From Spirochaetota bacterium (GTDB lineage: Bacteria > Spirochaetota > UBA4802 > UBA5550): a stretch of DNA of 35,992 nucleotides. Below, piece after piece: positions 1 through 6,893 of this stretch (the first letter of the stretch is position 1; each line of letters starts with the position of its first letter). The notes beneath the pieces are model-generated. The model searched no databases and had not been told where the DNA came from. It saw nothing but the letters and a program-made list of their open reading frames with translations. The DNA lies in NCBI GenBank assembly GCA_016933025.1, contig JAFGBT010000055.1, forward strand, positions 1 through 35,992, written 5' to 3'. The translations under genes and the position numbers were made by a program.

Positions 1-27
1 ACCCCGCAGGGGCGCCCTTTTCTTTCC

Positions 28-63
28 GCCCCCTTTCTTTTGGGCGCGCAAAAGAAAGGGGGC
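28..63. repeat. Perfect 15-bp inverted repeat
   Basis: The arm GCCCCCTTTCTTTTG (28-42) is followed by a six-base loop and its exact reverse complement at 49-63. No protein-coding meaning is apparent. On either strand the stem is followed by purine- or pyrimidine-mixed sequence rather than a clean T-run, so it is more like a dispersed palindromic repeat than a standard terminator. It may still end transcription of a gene lying before the window. Confidence 0.7.
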
Positions 64-121
64 AAAGGCCTGACCGGCTCCCGGTCATCCCCCCAGCGCA
101 CAAATAATGAATCACCCCGAC

Positions 122-172
122 CCTCCCCCATCAATGGGGAGGAAGTGCTTGCCCCACCTCTGCAAGGGGCAA
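122..172. repeat. Two small GC-rich hairpins upstream of ilvD
   Basis: CCTCCCC-type bases at 122-130 pair with TGGGGAGG at 135-142 (one bulge), and TTGCCCC at 149-155 pairs with GGGGCAA at 166-172. They resemble the C-run/G-run palindromes found in other gaps of this window. They lie just upstream of the putative ilvD promoter. There is no Ile/Leu/Val-rich leader peptide here, so classical ilv attenuation is not indicated. Confidence 0.5.
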
Positions 173-186
173 AACCCCATTTTCAC

Positions 187-216
187 TTGACACGCGCGCC
201 TCTTTTCAATTATTAC
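187..216 (+). promoter_or_regulatory. Putative sigma-70-type promoter for ilvD
   Basis: A perfect -35 TTGACA (187-192) is followed after 18 bases by TATTAC (211-216, 4 of 6). Transcription would start near 223, giving a leader of about 20 nt containing the ribosome binding site GGGAGG at 230-235. Confidence 0.5.
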
Positions 217-242
217 ATCCCTTTACAAAGGGAGGAATAATC

Positions 243-2078
243 ATGAAACGCAAGCTGCGAAGCTCTACCAGCACCGAAGGGAGGAAAATGGCAGGCGCCC
301 GGGCGCTCTGGCGCGCCAACGGCGTAAAGGAGGAACAGTTCGGGAGGCCCATCATTGCCATCGCGAACTCCTTCACCCAGTTCGTCCCTGGACACGTGCA
401 CCTGCACGAGATCGGCCAGCGCGTGAAGGCGCTCGTCGAGAAGCGGGGGTGCTTCGCGGCAGAGTTCAACACGATCGCGATCGACGACGGCATCGCCATG
501 GGCCACACCGGCATGCTCTACTCCCTTCCCTCACGCGACCTGATAGCCGACAGCGTGGAGTACATGTGCAACGCGCACACGGCGGACGCCCTGGTCTGCA
601 TCTGCAACTGCGACAAGATCATCCCCGGCATGCTGATGGCCGCCCTGCGGCTCAACATCCCCGCGATATTCGTTTCAGGCGGACCGATGGAGGCCGGCCT
701 GCTGCGCGGCAGGAAATACGACCTGATCGACGCCATGATAATGGGGGCGGACCCGAACGTGAAGGACGAGGATATAGCCGAGGTCGAGCGGATCGCCTGC
801 CCCACCTGCGGGTCGTGCTCCGGCATGTTCACGGCCAACTCGATGAACTGCCTCACCGAGGCGCTGGGGCTCGCCCTGGCGGGCAACGGCACGGTGGTGG
901 CCACCCACAAAAACAGGGTAACCATGTTCGAGCGGGCCGCCGGGCTCATCGTTGACATGACTGAGGCATATTATTCGGGCGGCGACGAATCCGTGCTGCC
1001 CCGCTCCATCGCCACGCGGCAGGCCTTCCTGAACGCCATGTCCCTGGACATAGCCATGGGCGGCTCCACCAACACGGTGCTCCACCTCCTGGCGGTCGCG
1101 GACGCGGCCGGCGTCGACTTCACCATGAAGGACATCGACGCCCTGTCCCGGAAGGTGCCGAACCTCTGCAAGGTGGCGCCGAGCTCGCACTACCACGTGG
1201 AGGACGTGAACCGCGCGGGCGGGATTCTGTCGATCATGGGAGAACTCGACCGCGCGGGCCTGATCGACCGCACGGCGGGGCGCGTAGACGCGAAAACGCT
1301 CGGCGAGATCCTGGACCGCTATGACATCATGCGCCCCGGCGCGACCGGGGAAGCGATCGACCTCTATAAGAGCGCCCCGGCGCATAAAGGAAGGAACCTC
1401 ACGCTCGGCTCGCAGAAAACAGCGTACAAGAGCCTGGACACCGACCGCGCGACCGGGTGCGTGCGCGACAGGGAACACGCCTACAGCAGGGACGGCGGCC
1501 TGGCCGTCCTGTTCGGCAATATCGCGCGGGACGGGAGCATCGTCAAGACCGCGGGCGTGGATCCGGGCATCTATAAATTCAGCGGGCCGGCGAGGGTCTT
1601 TTACTCCCAGGAGGCGGCGGCGGACGGGATCCTCGGCGGCGCAGTCAAGGCCGGCGACGTGGTGGTGATTCGCTACGAGGGGCCGAAGGGCGGGCCCGGC
1701 ATGCAGGAGATGCTCTACCCCACCTCCTACCTCAAGTCGATGGGGCTCGGCACGACGTGCGCCCTGATCACGGACGGCCGCTTCTCCGGCGGCACCGCGG
1801 GCCTCTCGATCGGGCACGTCTCGCCCGAGGCCGCCTCGGGCGGCGAGATCGCCCTGCTGCGCGACGGCGACATCATCGAGATCGATATCCCCGGCCGGAG
1901 CATCAACGTGAAGCTGTCCGACGAGGAGCTGACGCGCCGGCGCGACGAGGAGAATCGCAAGGGCGACGCGGCCTTCAGGCCCGCCGGAAGGGACCGGTCG
2001 ATTCCGGACTCCCTGAAGGCCTACGCCCTCCTGGTCTCATCGGCCGACCGTGGGGCCGTCAGGATCATACCGGAATAA
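243..2078 (+). CDS. ilvD: Dihydroxy-acid dehydratase
   Basis: Dehydrates 2,3-dihydroxy-isovalerate and 2,3-dihydroxy-3-methylvalerate to the 2-keto acids that lead to valine, leucine and isoleucine; cytoplasmic. The 611-residue length matches the long E. coli-type enzyme (about 616). Visible motifs are the IlvD/Edd signature around NCDKIIPGM (122-130), the cysteine-rich CPTCGSCSGMFTANSMNC (186-203), and TDGRFSGGTAGLS near the C-terminus. At the first cluster position found as Cys in [2Fe-2S] dehydratases, this protein has VPGHVHL (48-54), as in E. coli IlvD, so an oxygen-labile [4Fe-4S] cluster is inferred. The ATG at 243 follows GGGAGG with 7-nt spacing. It stands alone and converges with the minus-strand gene at 2115. 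No other ilv/leu gene is in the window. Confidence 0.97.
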   Translation: MKRKLRSSTSTEGRKMAGARALWRANGVKEEQFGRPIIAIANSFTQFVPGHVHLHEIGQRVKALVEKRGCFAAEFNTIAIDDGIAMGHTGMLYSLPSRDLIADSVEYMCNAHTADALVCICNCDKIIPGMLMAALRLNIPAIFVSGGPMEAGLLRGRKYDLIDAMIMGADPNVKDEDIAEVERIACPTCGSCSGMFTANSMNCLTEALGLALAGNGTVVATHKNRVTMFERAAGLIVDMTEAYYSGGDESVLPRSIATRQAFLNAMSLDIAMGGSTNTVLHLLAVADAAGVDFTMKDIDALSRKVPNLCKVAPSSHYHVEDVNRAGGILSIMGELDRAGLIDRTAGRVDAKTLGEILDRYDIMRPGATGEAIDLYKSAPAHKGRNLTLGSQKTAYKSLDTDRATGCVRDREHAYSRDGGLAVLFGNIARDGSIVKTAGVDPGIYKFSGPARVFYSQEAAADGILGGAVKAGDVVVIRYEGPKGGPGMQEMLYPTSYLKSMGLGTTCALITDGRFSGGTAGLSIGHVSPEAASGGEIALLRDGDIIEIDIPGRSINVKLSDEELTRRRDEENRKGDAAFRPAGRDRSIPDSLKAYALLVSSADRGAVRIIPE

Positions 2079-2114
2079 GTGCGATCACTAACCGCGCGGC
2101 ATCTCCGGCGCGCA

Positions 2115-2528
2115 TCACGCCTTTTCGTTTTTACAATCCCTGAACACGAAGCGCCTGTCCAGGTTGTACTTGGTGATGTAACCGATGGCAAGGCCGACCG
2201 CCGCCCCAATATATTTCGCTTCAGGAAAAGTGAAGATGCGGTTGAAGAGCAGCTCCGTGCCCCAGAAGACGAGGGTCGTCAGGACGCCCATGCAGGTGTA
2301 GACGGCAAACTTGAACAGGTCGTCCCGCGCGCCCGCGGTCCGGTGGTAAAAGATATACTTCTTGTCGAGGAGATACTTGATCACCAGTCCGACCAGCGTT
2401 CCGGCGGCCATGGCCGCGTACAGGCCGAATGGACCGCCGTAGTGCATGAGGCAGAGGTGCTGCATCCCGATATTCGCGGCCGTCGCGATCGCCGCGAACA
2501 GCGCGTACTTCGCAGCGAGGTATATCAT
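2115..2528 (-). CDS. GtrA-like four-TM membrane protein
   Basis: A 137-residue GtrA/DPMS-family integral membrane protein. Members are thought to move or support polyprenyl-phosphate-linked sugars across the inner membrane. Four hydrophobic segments are visible (about 5-25, 35-52, 70-90, 103-122). The two family-typical charged motifs follow TM2 and TM4: YLLDKKYIF and YNLDRRFVF, a clear internal repeat. Its ATG overlaps the stop of the upstream prenyltransferase gene by four bases (ATGA), so the two are translationally coupled. Family is confident. The role in exporting a prenyl-linked pentose is inferred from the neighbours, because mycobacterial Rv3789 (GtrA) sits near the decaprenyl-phosphoryl-ribose/arabinose genes. 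Confidence 0.85.
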   Translation of the reverse strand: MIYLAAKYALFAAIATAANIGMQHLCLMHYGGPFGLYAAMAAGTLVGLVIKYLLDKKYIFYHRTAGARDDLFKFAVYTCMGVLTTLVFWGTELLFNRIFTFPEAKYIGAAVGLAIGYITKYNLDRRFVFRDCKNEKA

Positions 2529-3394
2529 AGGTACATCAGTATCCAGAAGGAGATGATCCAGCCGGCCAGGACCATCTGGAGAAATCGGTCGGTCAGCAGG
2601 ACGCGGGTCGGCGAGCCCGTGTCATTGTAGACGAAGGAGAGCTGCATGTAGCGAAGGATGCCGACGACCACCCAGAGCACGGTCAAATAGGTTTTGTCGC
2701 CGTGGGGCCTCTTGAGGATGACCGGAGATATGGTGTACATGATGTAGGATATCACGACGACCGCGGCCATGATGATCATCGAGACATTGAGGAACTCGAT
2801 GGTGTAGCCGCCGACCACGGTGCGCGCCTTCTCCCCCTTTTCAACAAAGAGCAGCACGTCCTCGCGCCTTTTGGCGAAGGCGAGGAACAGGGCGAGGAGG
2901 AAGGTCATGATGATGATCCACATGGAGAGATGGATGCGCGACACCTCCGCCCCGATGAAGAGACGGAGCACCATTCCGATCGAGATGACGATGACGTCTA
3001 TAATGGCCAGGTGCTTCAGCGCTACCGTGTACAGGAGATTCAGCGCCGCGTACACGAGCATGATAAGAAAGGCGTTGAAGTTCACCAAAAAGCCGCCCGT
3101 CAGGCCTACGGCCAGCAGAAGGCACATGAAAACCAGGGCCTTTTTATTCGAAACGGCGCCGGATGCGAGCGGCCGACCCTTTTTTACCGGGTGGTTCCGG
3201 TCGTCCTCGCGGTCGAAATAGTCGTTGAAAATATAGACCGCGCTCGACACCAGGCAGAAAAAGACGAAAACCACCAGCGTCTTCAGAAACAGACCGGCGT
3301 TCATTATCCGCAGCCCGAAAAAAAGGGGCATAAAAATAAACAGGTTTTTCACATACTGCGGGAGCCTCATGAGCTGCAGGTACCTGCCCATCAT
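2525..3394 (-). CDS. UbiA-family prenyltransferase (decaprenyl-phosphate phosphoribosyltransferase-like)
   Basis: A 289-residue polytopic membrane enzyme of the UbiA superfamily. The catalytic Asp-rich motif NDYFDREDD followed by RPLASG is present near residues 55-80. The N-terminal RLPQYVKNLFIF resembles the decaprenyl-phosphate phosphoribosyltransferase branch (mycobacterial Rv3806c), which joins 5-phosphoribosyl diphosphate to a polyprenyl phosphate, rather than UbiA/MenA quinone enzymes. The chosen ATG (3394) forms an ATGA overlap with the upstream HAD stop and has an AGAGG-type ribosome site. A much longer in-frame extension up to 3694 lies inside the HAD gene, lacks membrane character and is rejected. 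A quinone or heme prenyltransferase is possible but less likely given the GtrA and phosphatase neighbours. Confidence 0.8.
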   Translation of the reverse strand: MMGRYLQLMRLPQYVKNLFIFMPLFFGLRIMNAGLFLKTLVVFVFFCLVSSAVYIFNDYFDREDDRNHPVKKGRPLASGAVSNKKALVFMCLLLAVGLTGGFLVNFNAFLIMLVYAALNLLYTVALKHLAIIDVIVISIGMVLRLFIGAEVSRIHLSMWIIIMTFLLALFLAFAKRREDVLLFVEKGEKARTVVGGYTIEFLNVSMIIMAAVVVISYIMYTISPVILKRPHGDKTYLTVLWVVVGILRYMQLSFVYNDTGSPTRVLLTDRFLQMVLAGWIISFWILMYL

Positions 3395-3984
3395 GCCATC
3401 CTCTTCCATTGATAATAACGCTCGTGGGCTAGAGCGAGCATCTCCGCATCGCCCCCGCTGTTCCCGTACGCGTATATGTATTCGTAATCGTCCAGGCTGA
3501 TCTTCTCCCTGATCCGCCGCGCCTTCTCGGGCCCGCTGCAGTTCTCGCCCAGGATCCTCCCGGTGAACCTCCCGTCCCTGGTCTCCAGGCGGGTCCCTAT
3601 GGTCTCCATTCCCTCCCTGGCGCACCAGCTCCTGACCCACTCCTCCGCCGAGGCGGACACAACGACCATCCTGTCGCCGCGGGAACGATGCCATGCGATT
3701 CTATCCATTGCCCGCTCCCTGAGTATGGCCGGCATGCGCTCGCGGGCATACCGATCGGCGGCCGTCGCGAAATCGTCCACCCCCCACCCGCTCAGAAAAT
3801 AGCGGAATACCTTCTCCTTTGCCTCTCCGCCCGGAATCAGCTTTAACAGGTAGAGGAGCAGGAACGGGCTTACGGACAGGAGACCGGCCGCGCAACGCAG
3901 GAGCCCGAAGGTCTGTAGAAGAAAATCCGCGAGGGTGTCCCGCGTCGTGATGGTGCCGTCTAAATCAAAGAGCGCCAGCCGCAT
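3391..3984 (-). CDS. HAD-superfamily IB phosphatase (SerB-like)
   Basis: A 197-residue haloacid-dehalogenase phosphohydrolase. Motif I is DLDGT (7-11) with both aspartates. Motif II is the SAS triplet after VVV (about 109-111). The motif III/IV region is GNSGGDAEM near residue 174-182. The pattern fits subfamily IB (SerB/CicA-like). It is placed directly before the UbiA-type gene, with a four-base overlap, and one base after the DUF362 stop. The likely substrate is therefore the phosphorylated prenyl-sugar made by the neighbour, the step done in mycobacteria by the unrelated phosphatase Rv3807c; that is inference. Phosphoserine phosphatase activity cannot be excluded. Confidence 0.82.
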   Translation of the reverse strand: MRLALFDLDGTITTRDTLADFLLQTFGLLRCAAGLLSVSPFLLLYLLKLIPGGEAKEKVFRYFLSGWGVDDFATAADRYARERMPAILRERAMDRIAWHRSRGDRMVVVSASAEEWVRSWCAREGMETIGTRLETRDGRFTGRILGENCSGPEKARRIREKISLDDYEYIYAYGNSGGDAEMLALAHERYYQWKRMA

Positions 3985-3985
3985 C

Positions 3986-5074
3986 TCAGTAACCGGCCCA
4001 CAGCCTGCCCCACGGGCTTGTCTCCTTCCACTCCTCGAAGACCCGTCTCCCCTTTACGGGCCACCAGAACGTGTCGTGGTACACCGCGGAGGCCACGATA
4101 AAAATATTGACCAGCGGCGTATGGAACATCAGCTTCTGGAGCGCCCGCAAGGGGCCGAACCAGAGCAGATCGCCTACGGCGCCGGGGAGGTTGTCGCCGA
4201 CGGAGAAATGCAGGTTGACGGTAGAGACGTCTGCGCCGACGAGCTCGATGTTCCGGACATTGCCGTTCCCCAGCCCCTCCTCGTCGGCGAGGCGAATGAA
4301 ATCGAGCTTCATCGGGTCAAACCCCATCATTTTCGCGGCCACCGCGTCGATGGCCACCTGGTCCTCGGACGCCAGGATATAATCCGCGCGCACCGGCCTG
4401 AGGGTGCGGGGGCCGGGGCCGTTGCCGGCCGTGGTGCCGTCCATGACGGCGAAAAGCCCCGGGTGGATCTCCTTCTGTATCTTCAGCAAATCAACTAGTG
4501 TTTCGTGTATCCATGTGTGTGCGTAATGCCGCCGCGTACCCATGAGCCCGCCGAACGCGTTTTTCATCGCCCCGGTGGTGGTGGTGTAAATGTGGCATTT
4601 CATGCTGGGAAAGTGGACAATGCTTTTGCCGATGAAGTAGTCGGGGATCCTGATGCCGTCGGGAAAGATCTTCGGGAGCACCCTGAGGCCGGCCCTGGGC
4701 CTGAATTCAATCCACCGCATATCGTCCGGATTGAAGTTATATTTGACGGGTATACCATACCTGCCGAAAACGACGTCGAACTTGTTCAGTTTTATCCCCT
4801 GCTTCGGCTTGGTGACGACGGTCCTGTTTTCGACCGCGACAAGATCATCATACCCCATCTCCCTGAAGGCCCTGATGGCGCCCTCGAGCTGCCATGGCGT
4901 CGAATTGGCGCCCGGCATCGGCAGATGCCACGAGATATTACCCTTGAGGATCACCGGGGTCCCCTTCGGCAGGGCGCTCGCGGCCCCGGCCAGCTTCAGC
5001 AGCCTCCCGTAATCGTCCAGGACCGATTCCGGCTTTGTATTCAGCACGGCTACTTTTGATTTTTTCATACCCAT
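3986..5074 (-). CDS. DUF362 family protein
   Basis: A cytoplasmic-looking protein of about 362 residues matching the DUF362 family (KGNISWHLPMPGAN near the N-terminus, then AMKNAFGGLMGTRR, then ASEDQVAIDAVAAKMMG). Family function is not established; some members carry an added ferredoxin domain, but no CxxCxxC cluster is present here. It is the first gene of the run DUF362-HAD-UbiA-GtrA, with a one-base gap to the HAD gene. Start is ambiguous: TTG 5077, ATG 5074 or ATG 5068 are all in frame with only weak ribosome-binding signals. A link to the prenyl-sugar genes rests on gene order alone. Confidence 0.8.
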   Translation of the reverse strand: MGMKKSKVAVLNTKPESVLDDYGRLLKLAGAASALPKGTPVILKGNISWHLPMPGANSTPWQLEGAIRAFREMGYDDLVAVENRTVVTKPKQGIKLNKFDVVFGRYGIPVKYNFNPDDMRWIEFRPRAGLRVLPKIFPDGIRIPDYFIGKSIVHFPSMKCHIYTTTTGAMKNAFGGLMGTRRHYAHTWIHETLVDLLKIQKEIHPGLFAVMDGTTAGNGPGPRTLRPVRADYILASEDQVAIDAVAAKMMGFDPMKLDFIRLADEEGLGNGNVRNIELVGADVSTVNLHFSVGDNLPGAVGDLLWFGPLRALQKLMFHTPLVNIFIVASAVYHDTFWWPVKGRRVFEEWKETSPWGRLWAGY

Positions 5075-5125
5075 CAACCGTTTATCAGTTATTGGTCATG
5101 ACAAGAGCGACAACCCCGGGCCCGC

Positions 5126-5932
5126 CTATGGCCAGGGCTCCCAGTCGCCCCAGTTGGCCAGGTAGCCCTTCAATGCCGGGATCCGCTCCCCATTGTCCTC
5201 GATGAAGTTCCTGGCCGACTTTACGATCTCCTGCTCGCGCACAATGCTGATATCGCCGACAAGGACGCGCGTTCTCAGGAACACGAAGTACGTGTCCAGC
5301 ACGTCATGAATGCAGTAATCGTTTATATCGCGCAGCCTGTTCTCAAGAAACATGGAATAGACCTCGTCCCCCCGCGTCTGCATCTTGCCCGGCTTGCCGA
5401 TCGCCTTGGCGAGGAGGTTGAGGCCGCCGTTCATCCTGATGGCGTTGTAGTTCGAGAGCCAGTCCTGGAGGTCGATGTGCTTGGCGCCGTACCGATTCCG
5501 GGCGGCGTACTTGTCCCTGAAGTGCCGTTTAGCCGAGTAGCCGTATCGGTACGCCATGAGCTCAAGAAGGGGGATGTCAAAGCCCCTGCCATTGTAGGTG
5601 ACCAGTGCGGCTGAATCGTACACCTGCTCGATCCCAAGCCAGAACAGCCTCACCATCTCCTCGGTCCGAAAATCCGGCTCGTCAAGGCATACCACGTCGA
5701 GGAGGGCGAAGTCGCCCCGCACCTTCGCCAGGCAGATGGAGATGGGATACTGGAAGGTCACCGGGATGAAGTCGGTCGATCCCCCGGACTTGTCCAGTAT
5801 CTCCTGCTGGAACTTCCGGACCGCCTCCCGGTCGTCCAGTGCTTCCCCGGGATACTTCACAAGGGATATCAGCTTGGGGTCCGGAACCGACTCCACGTCA
5901 AACACAAGATACTTAACGACATCGTCTTTCAC
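5126..5932 (-). CDS. Predicted 3'-5' exonuclease, PolB-exonuclease-like
   Basis: A 268-residue DEDD-superfamily exonuclease related to the proofreading domain of family B DNA polymerases (DNA_pol_B_exo2 type). Exo I FDVES (D12, E14), Exo II YNGRGFDIPLL (D119) and Exo III YCIHDVLDTY (D210, D213) supply the four metal-binding acids. There is no polymerase domain; the whole protein is the nuclease. It starts with GTG at 5932 behind GAGGTGG. The gene is about 50 bases upstream of the DUF362 run on the same strand and may be co-transcribed with it, although the functions look unrelated. The biological substrate of this family is not known to me. Confidence 0.85.
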   Translation of the reverse strand: MKDDVVKYLVFDVESVPDPKLISLVKYPGEALDDREAVRKFQQEILDKSGGSTDFIPVTFQYPISICLAKVRGDFALLDVVCLDEPDFRTEEMVRLFWLGIEQVYDSAALVTYNGRGFDIPLLELMAYRYGYSAKRHFRDKYAARNRYGAKHIDLQDWLSNYNAIRMNGGLNLLAKAIGKPGKMQTRGDEVYSMFLENRLRDINDYCIHDVLDTYFVFLRTRVLVGDISIVREQEIVKSARNFIEDNGERIPALKGYLANWGDWEPWP

Positions 5933-5975
5933 GCCACCTCTCTCCGCCGGGTGAAATGCGGCACGGTCTTAAAAC

Positions 5976-6015
5976 AAAAAGCATGTTGCCCGCCTGATAA
6001 TGCAACATGCTTTTT
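5976..6015 (-). terminator. Rho-independent terminator of the HEAT-repeat gene (bidirectional shape)
   Basis: AAAAAGCATGTTGC (5976-5989) pairs with GCAACATGCTTTTT (6002-6015), a 14-bp stem with a 12-base loop. On the minus strand it lies about 115 bases after the HEAT gene stop, and the outer A/T pairs give a T-run on both strands. It separates the HEAT gene from the exonuclease gene. Confidence 0.8.
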
Positions 6016-6130
6016 TCTAGTATGACTGCCAATCGGCATCGATTTAATCCTGGCGGGTCCCCCCCGGGCCCCGTTCAGGCGGTCCGGCCATGGACACGTC
6101 GCGCGCCATCCCGTTCGGACGGCCTGCAGA

Positions 6131-6592
6131 TCACTTCCCCGCCGCCTTCTGTTCCAGCTTGCCGAGGAGGTCCTGTATAAACCGGTCCGAATCCTTCTCT
6201 TTGGCCTGTTTGAGCGCATCGGCCGACTTTTTGGAGCCGATCCGCAGGGCGGCAAGAAGCGCGGCATACCGCACCTCGGCGCTCTGGTCGTTCAGGAGCG
6301 TATTGTTGACGGCATCGGCGGCGCTTTCCTCGCCGATAAGACCGAGCGCTACCGCGGCCTCAATGCGGACCGTTTCACGGCTGTCGCTCAATAAATTGAT
6401 CAATCCCGGCACGGCGTCCTTCTCTTTTTTAAGGCCAAGCCACTGCGCCGCCTCAACCAGTGCATTCTCGTCGCTGCTGGAGGATAAATCCGCGATATAT
6501 TCCTTAGCTGTTTTTTCAACCTTTGCTTCCTGCGCCTGGACAATAACGCCGGAGACGACAACGAGCAACAGGACAACCAGTAACCGTTTCAT
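6131..6592 (-). CDS. Exported HEAT-repeat protein
   Basis: A 153-residue protein with a classical signal peptide (MKRLLVVLLLVVVSGVIVQAQ, cleavage after AQA or thereabouts). It is followed by short helical HEAT/PBS-lyase-type repeats (AVPGLINLLSD, VRIEAAVALGLIG, VRYAALLAALRIG). This indicates a small periplasmic or surface protein-binding scaffold. The start at 6592 was chosen over 6604 because GGAG sits 7 bases before it and the four extra codons would encode the ribosome site itself. It is transcribed alone, with a strong promoter at 6629-6656 and a terminator at 5976-6015. The partner is unknown. Confidence 0.8.
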   Translation of the reverse strand: MKRLLVVLLLVVVSGVIVQAQEAKVEKTAKEYIADLSSSSDENALVEAAQWLGLKKEKDAVPGLINLLSDSRETVRIEAAVALGLIGEESAADAVNNTLLNDQSAEVRYAALLAALRIGSKKSADALKQAKEKDSDRFIQDLLGKLEQKAAGK

Positions 6593-6616
6593 GGTATTCT
6601 CCATAAAGATTTTTTA

Positions 6617-6635
6617 GGATAATGCAACATTATCC
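6617..6635. promoter_or_regulatory. Palindrome over the HEAT-gene promoter (candidate operator)
   Basis: GGATAATG-CAA-CATTATCC is a perfect 8-bp inverted repeat that overlaps the -10 box and probable start of the minus-strand promoter. Its position suits a repressor site, or a short hairpin at the 5' end of the transcript. Confidence 0.4.
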
Positions 6636-6656
6636 CTCCGTAAAAAAATATGTCAA
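6629..6656 (-). promoter_or_regulatory. Putative promoter of the HEAT-repeat gene
   Basis: On the minus strand TTGACA (6651-6656) is followed after 16 bases by GATAAT (6629-6634, 5 of 6 to consensus). Transcription would start near 6622, about 30 bases before the start codon. Confidence 0.6.
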
Positions 6657-6785
6657 TGATTTTATAAGCGGCGGGCGGGAATAAAAATACCGTCGGGTTT
6701 TAAGCAGAGACTATACGTTTTGTTCAAAAATTATTATTTTAAGATATCCATTTGTAAAATTCGGTGCATTCATATTATTATTTTG

Positions 6786-6813
6786 TTTACAGTACGGCGG
6801 CCCTGATTATAGG
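6786..6813 (+). promoter_or_regulatory. Possible promoter of the S1-domain gene
   Basis: TTTACA (6786-6791, 5 of 6) is followed after 16 bases by TATAGG (6808-6813, 4 of 6), which would leave a leader of about 75 nt. The 300-base gap 6593-6893 is otherwise AT-rich and holds the divergent promoter and palindrome; no gene is seen in it. Confidence 0.35.
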
Positions 6814-6893
6814 CTGGCAGAGCATGCGGCGGACGCGCCCTCAACGGAAACGGGCCGGCCGCGTGACAGTCTCTTTTTTACGGCAGGATTACC

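Noticed and set aside
40..240. 66-residue plus-strand ORF before ilvD
   Set aside because: It runs through hairpin repeats and the putative ilvD promoter, has Pro/Gly-rich low-complexity sequence and no ribosome site.
173..242. Leader peptide or T-box controlling ilvD
   Set aside because: No short ORF rich in Ile, Leu or Val, no T-box sequence and no terminator next to the start codon.
675..1817. 380-residue minus-strand ORF inside ilvD
   Set aside because: Antisense to a certain gene; Arg/Ala/His-rich composition typical of the shadow frame of a GC-rich gene.
3395..3694. N-terminal extension of the UbiA-type prenyltransferase frame
   Set aside because: It overlaps the conserved C-terminal half of the HAD gene and encodes Arg/Gly-rich sequence; an ATGA start at 3394 with a ribosome site is better.
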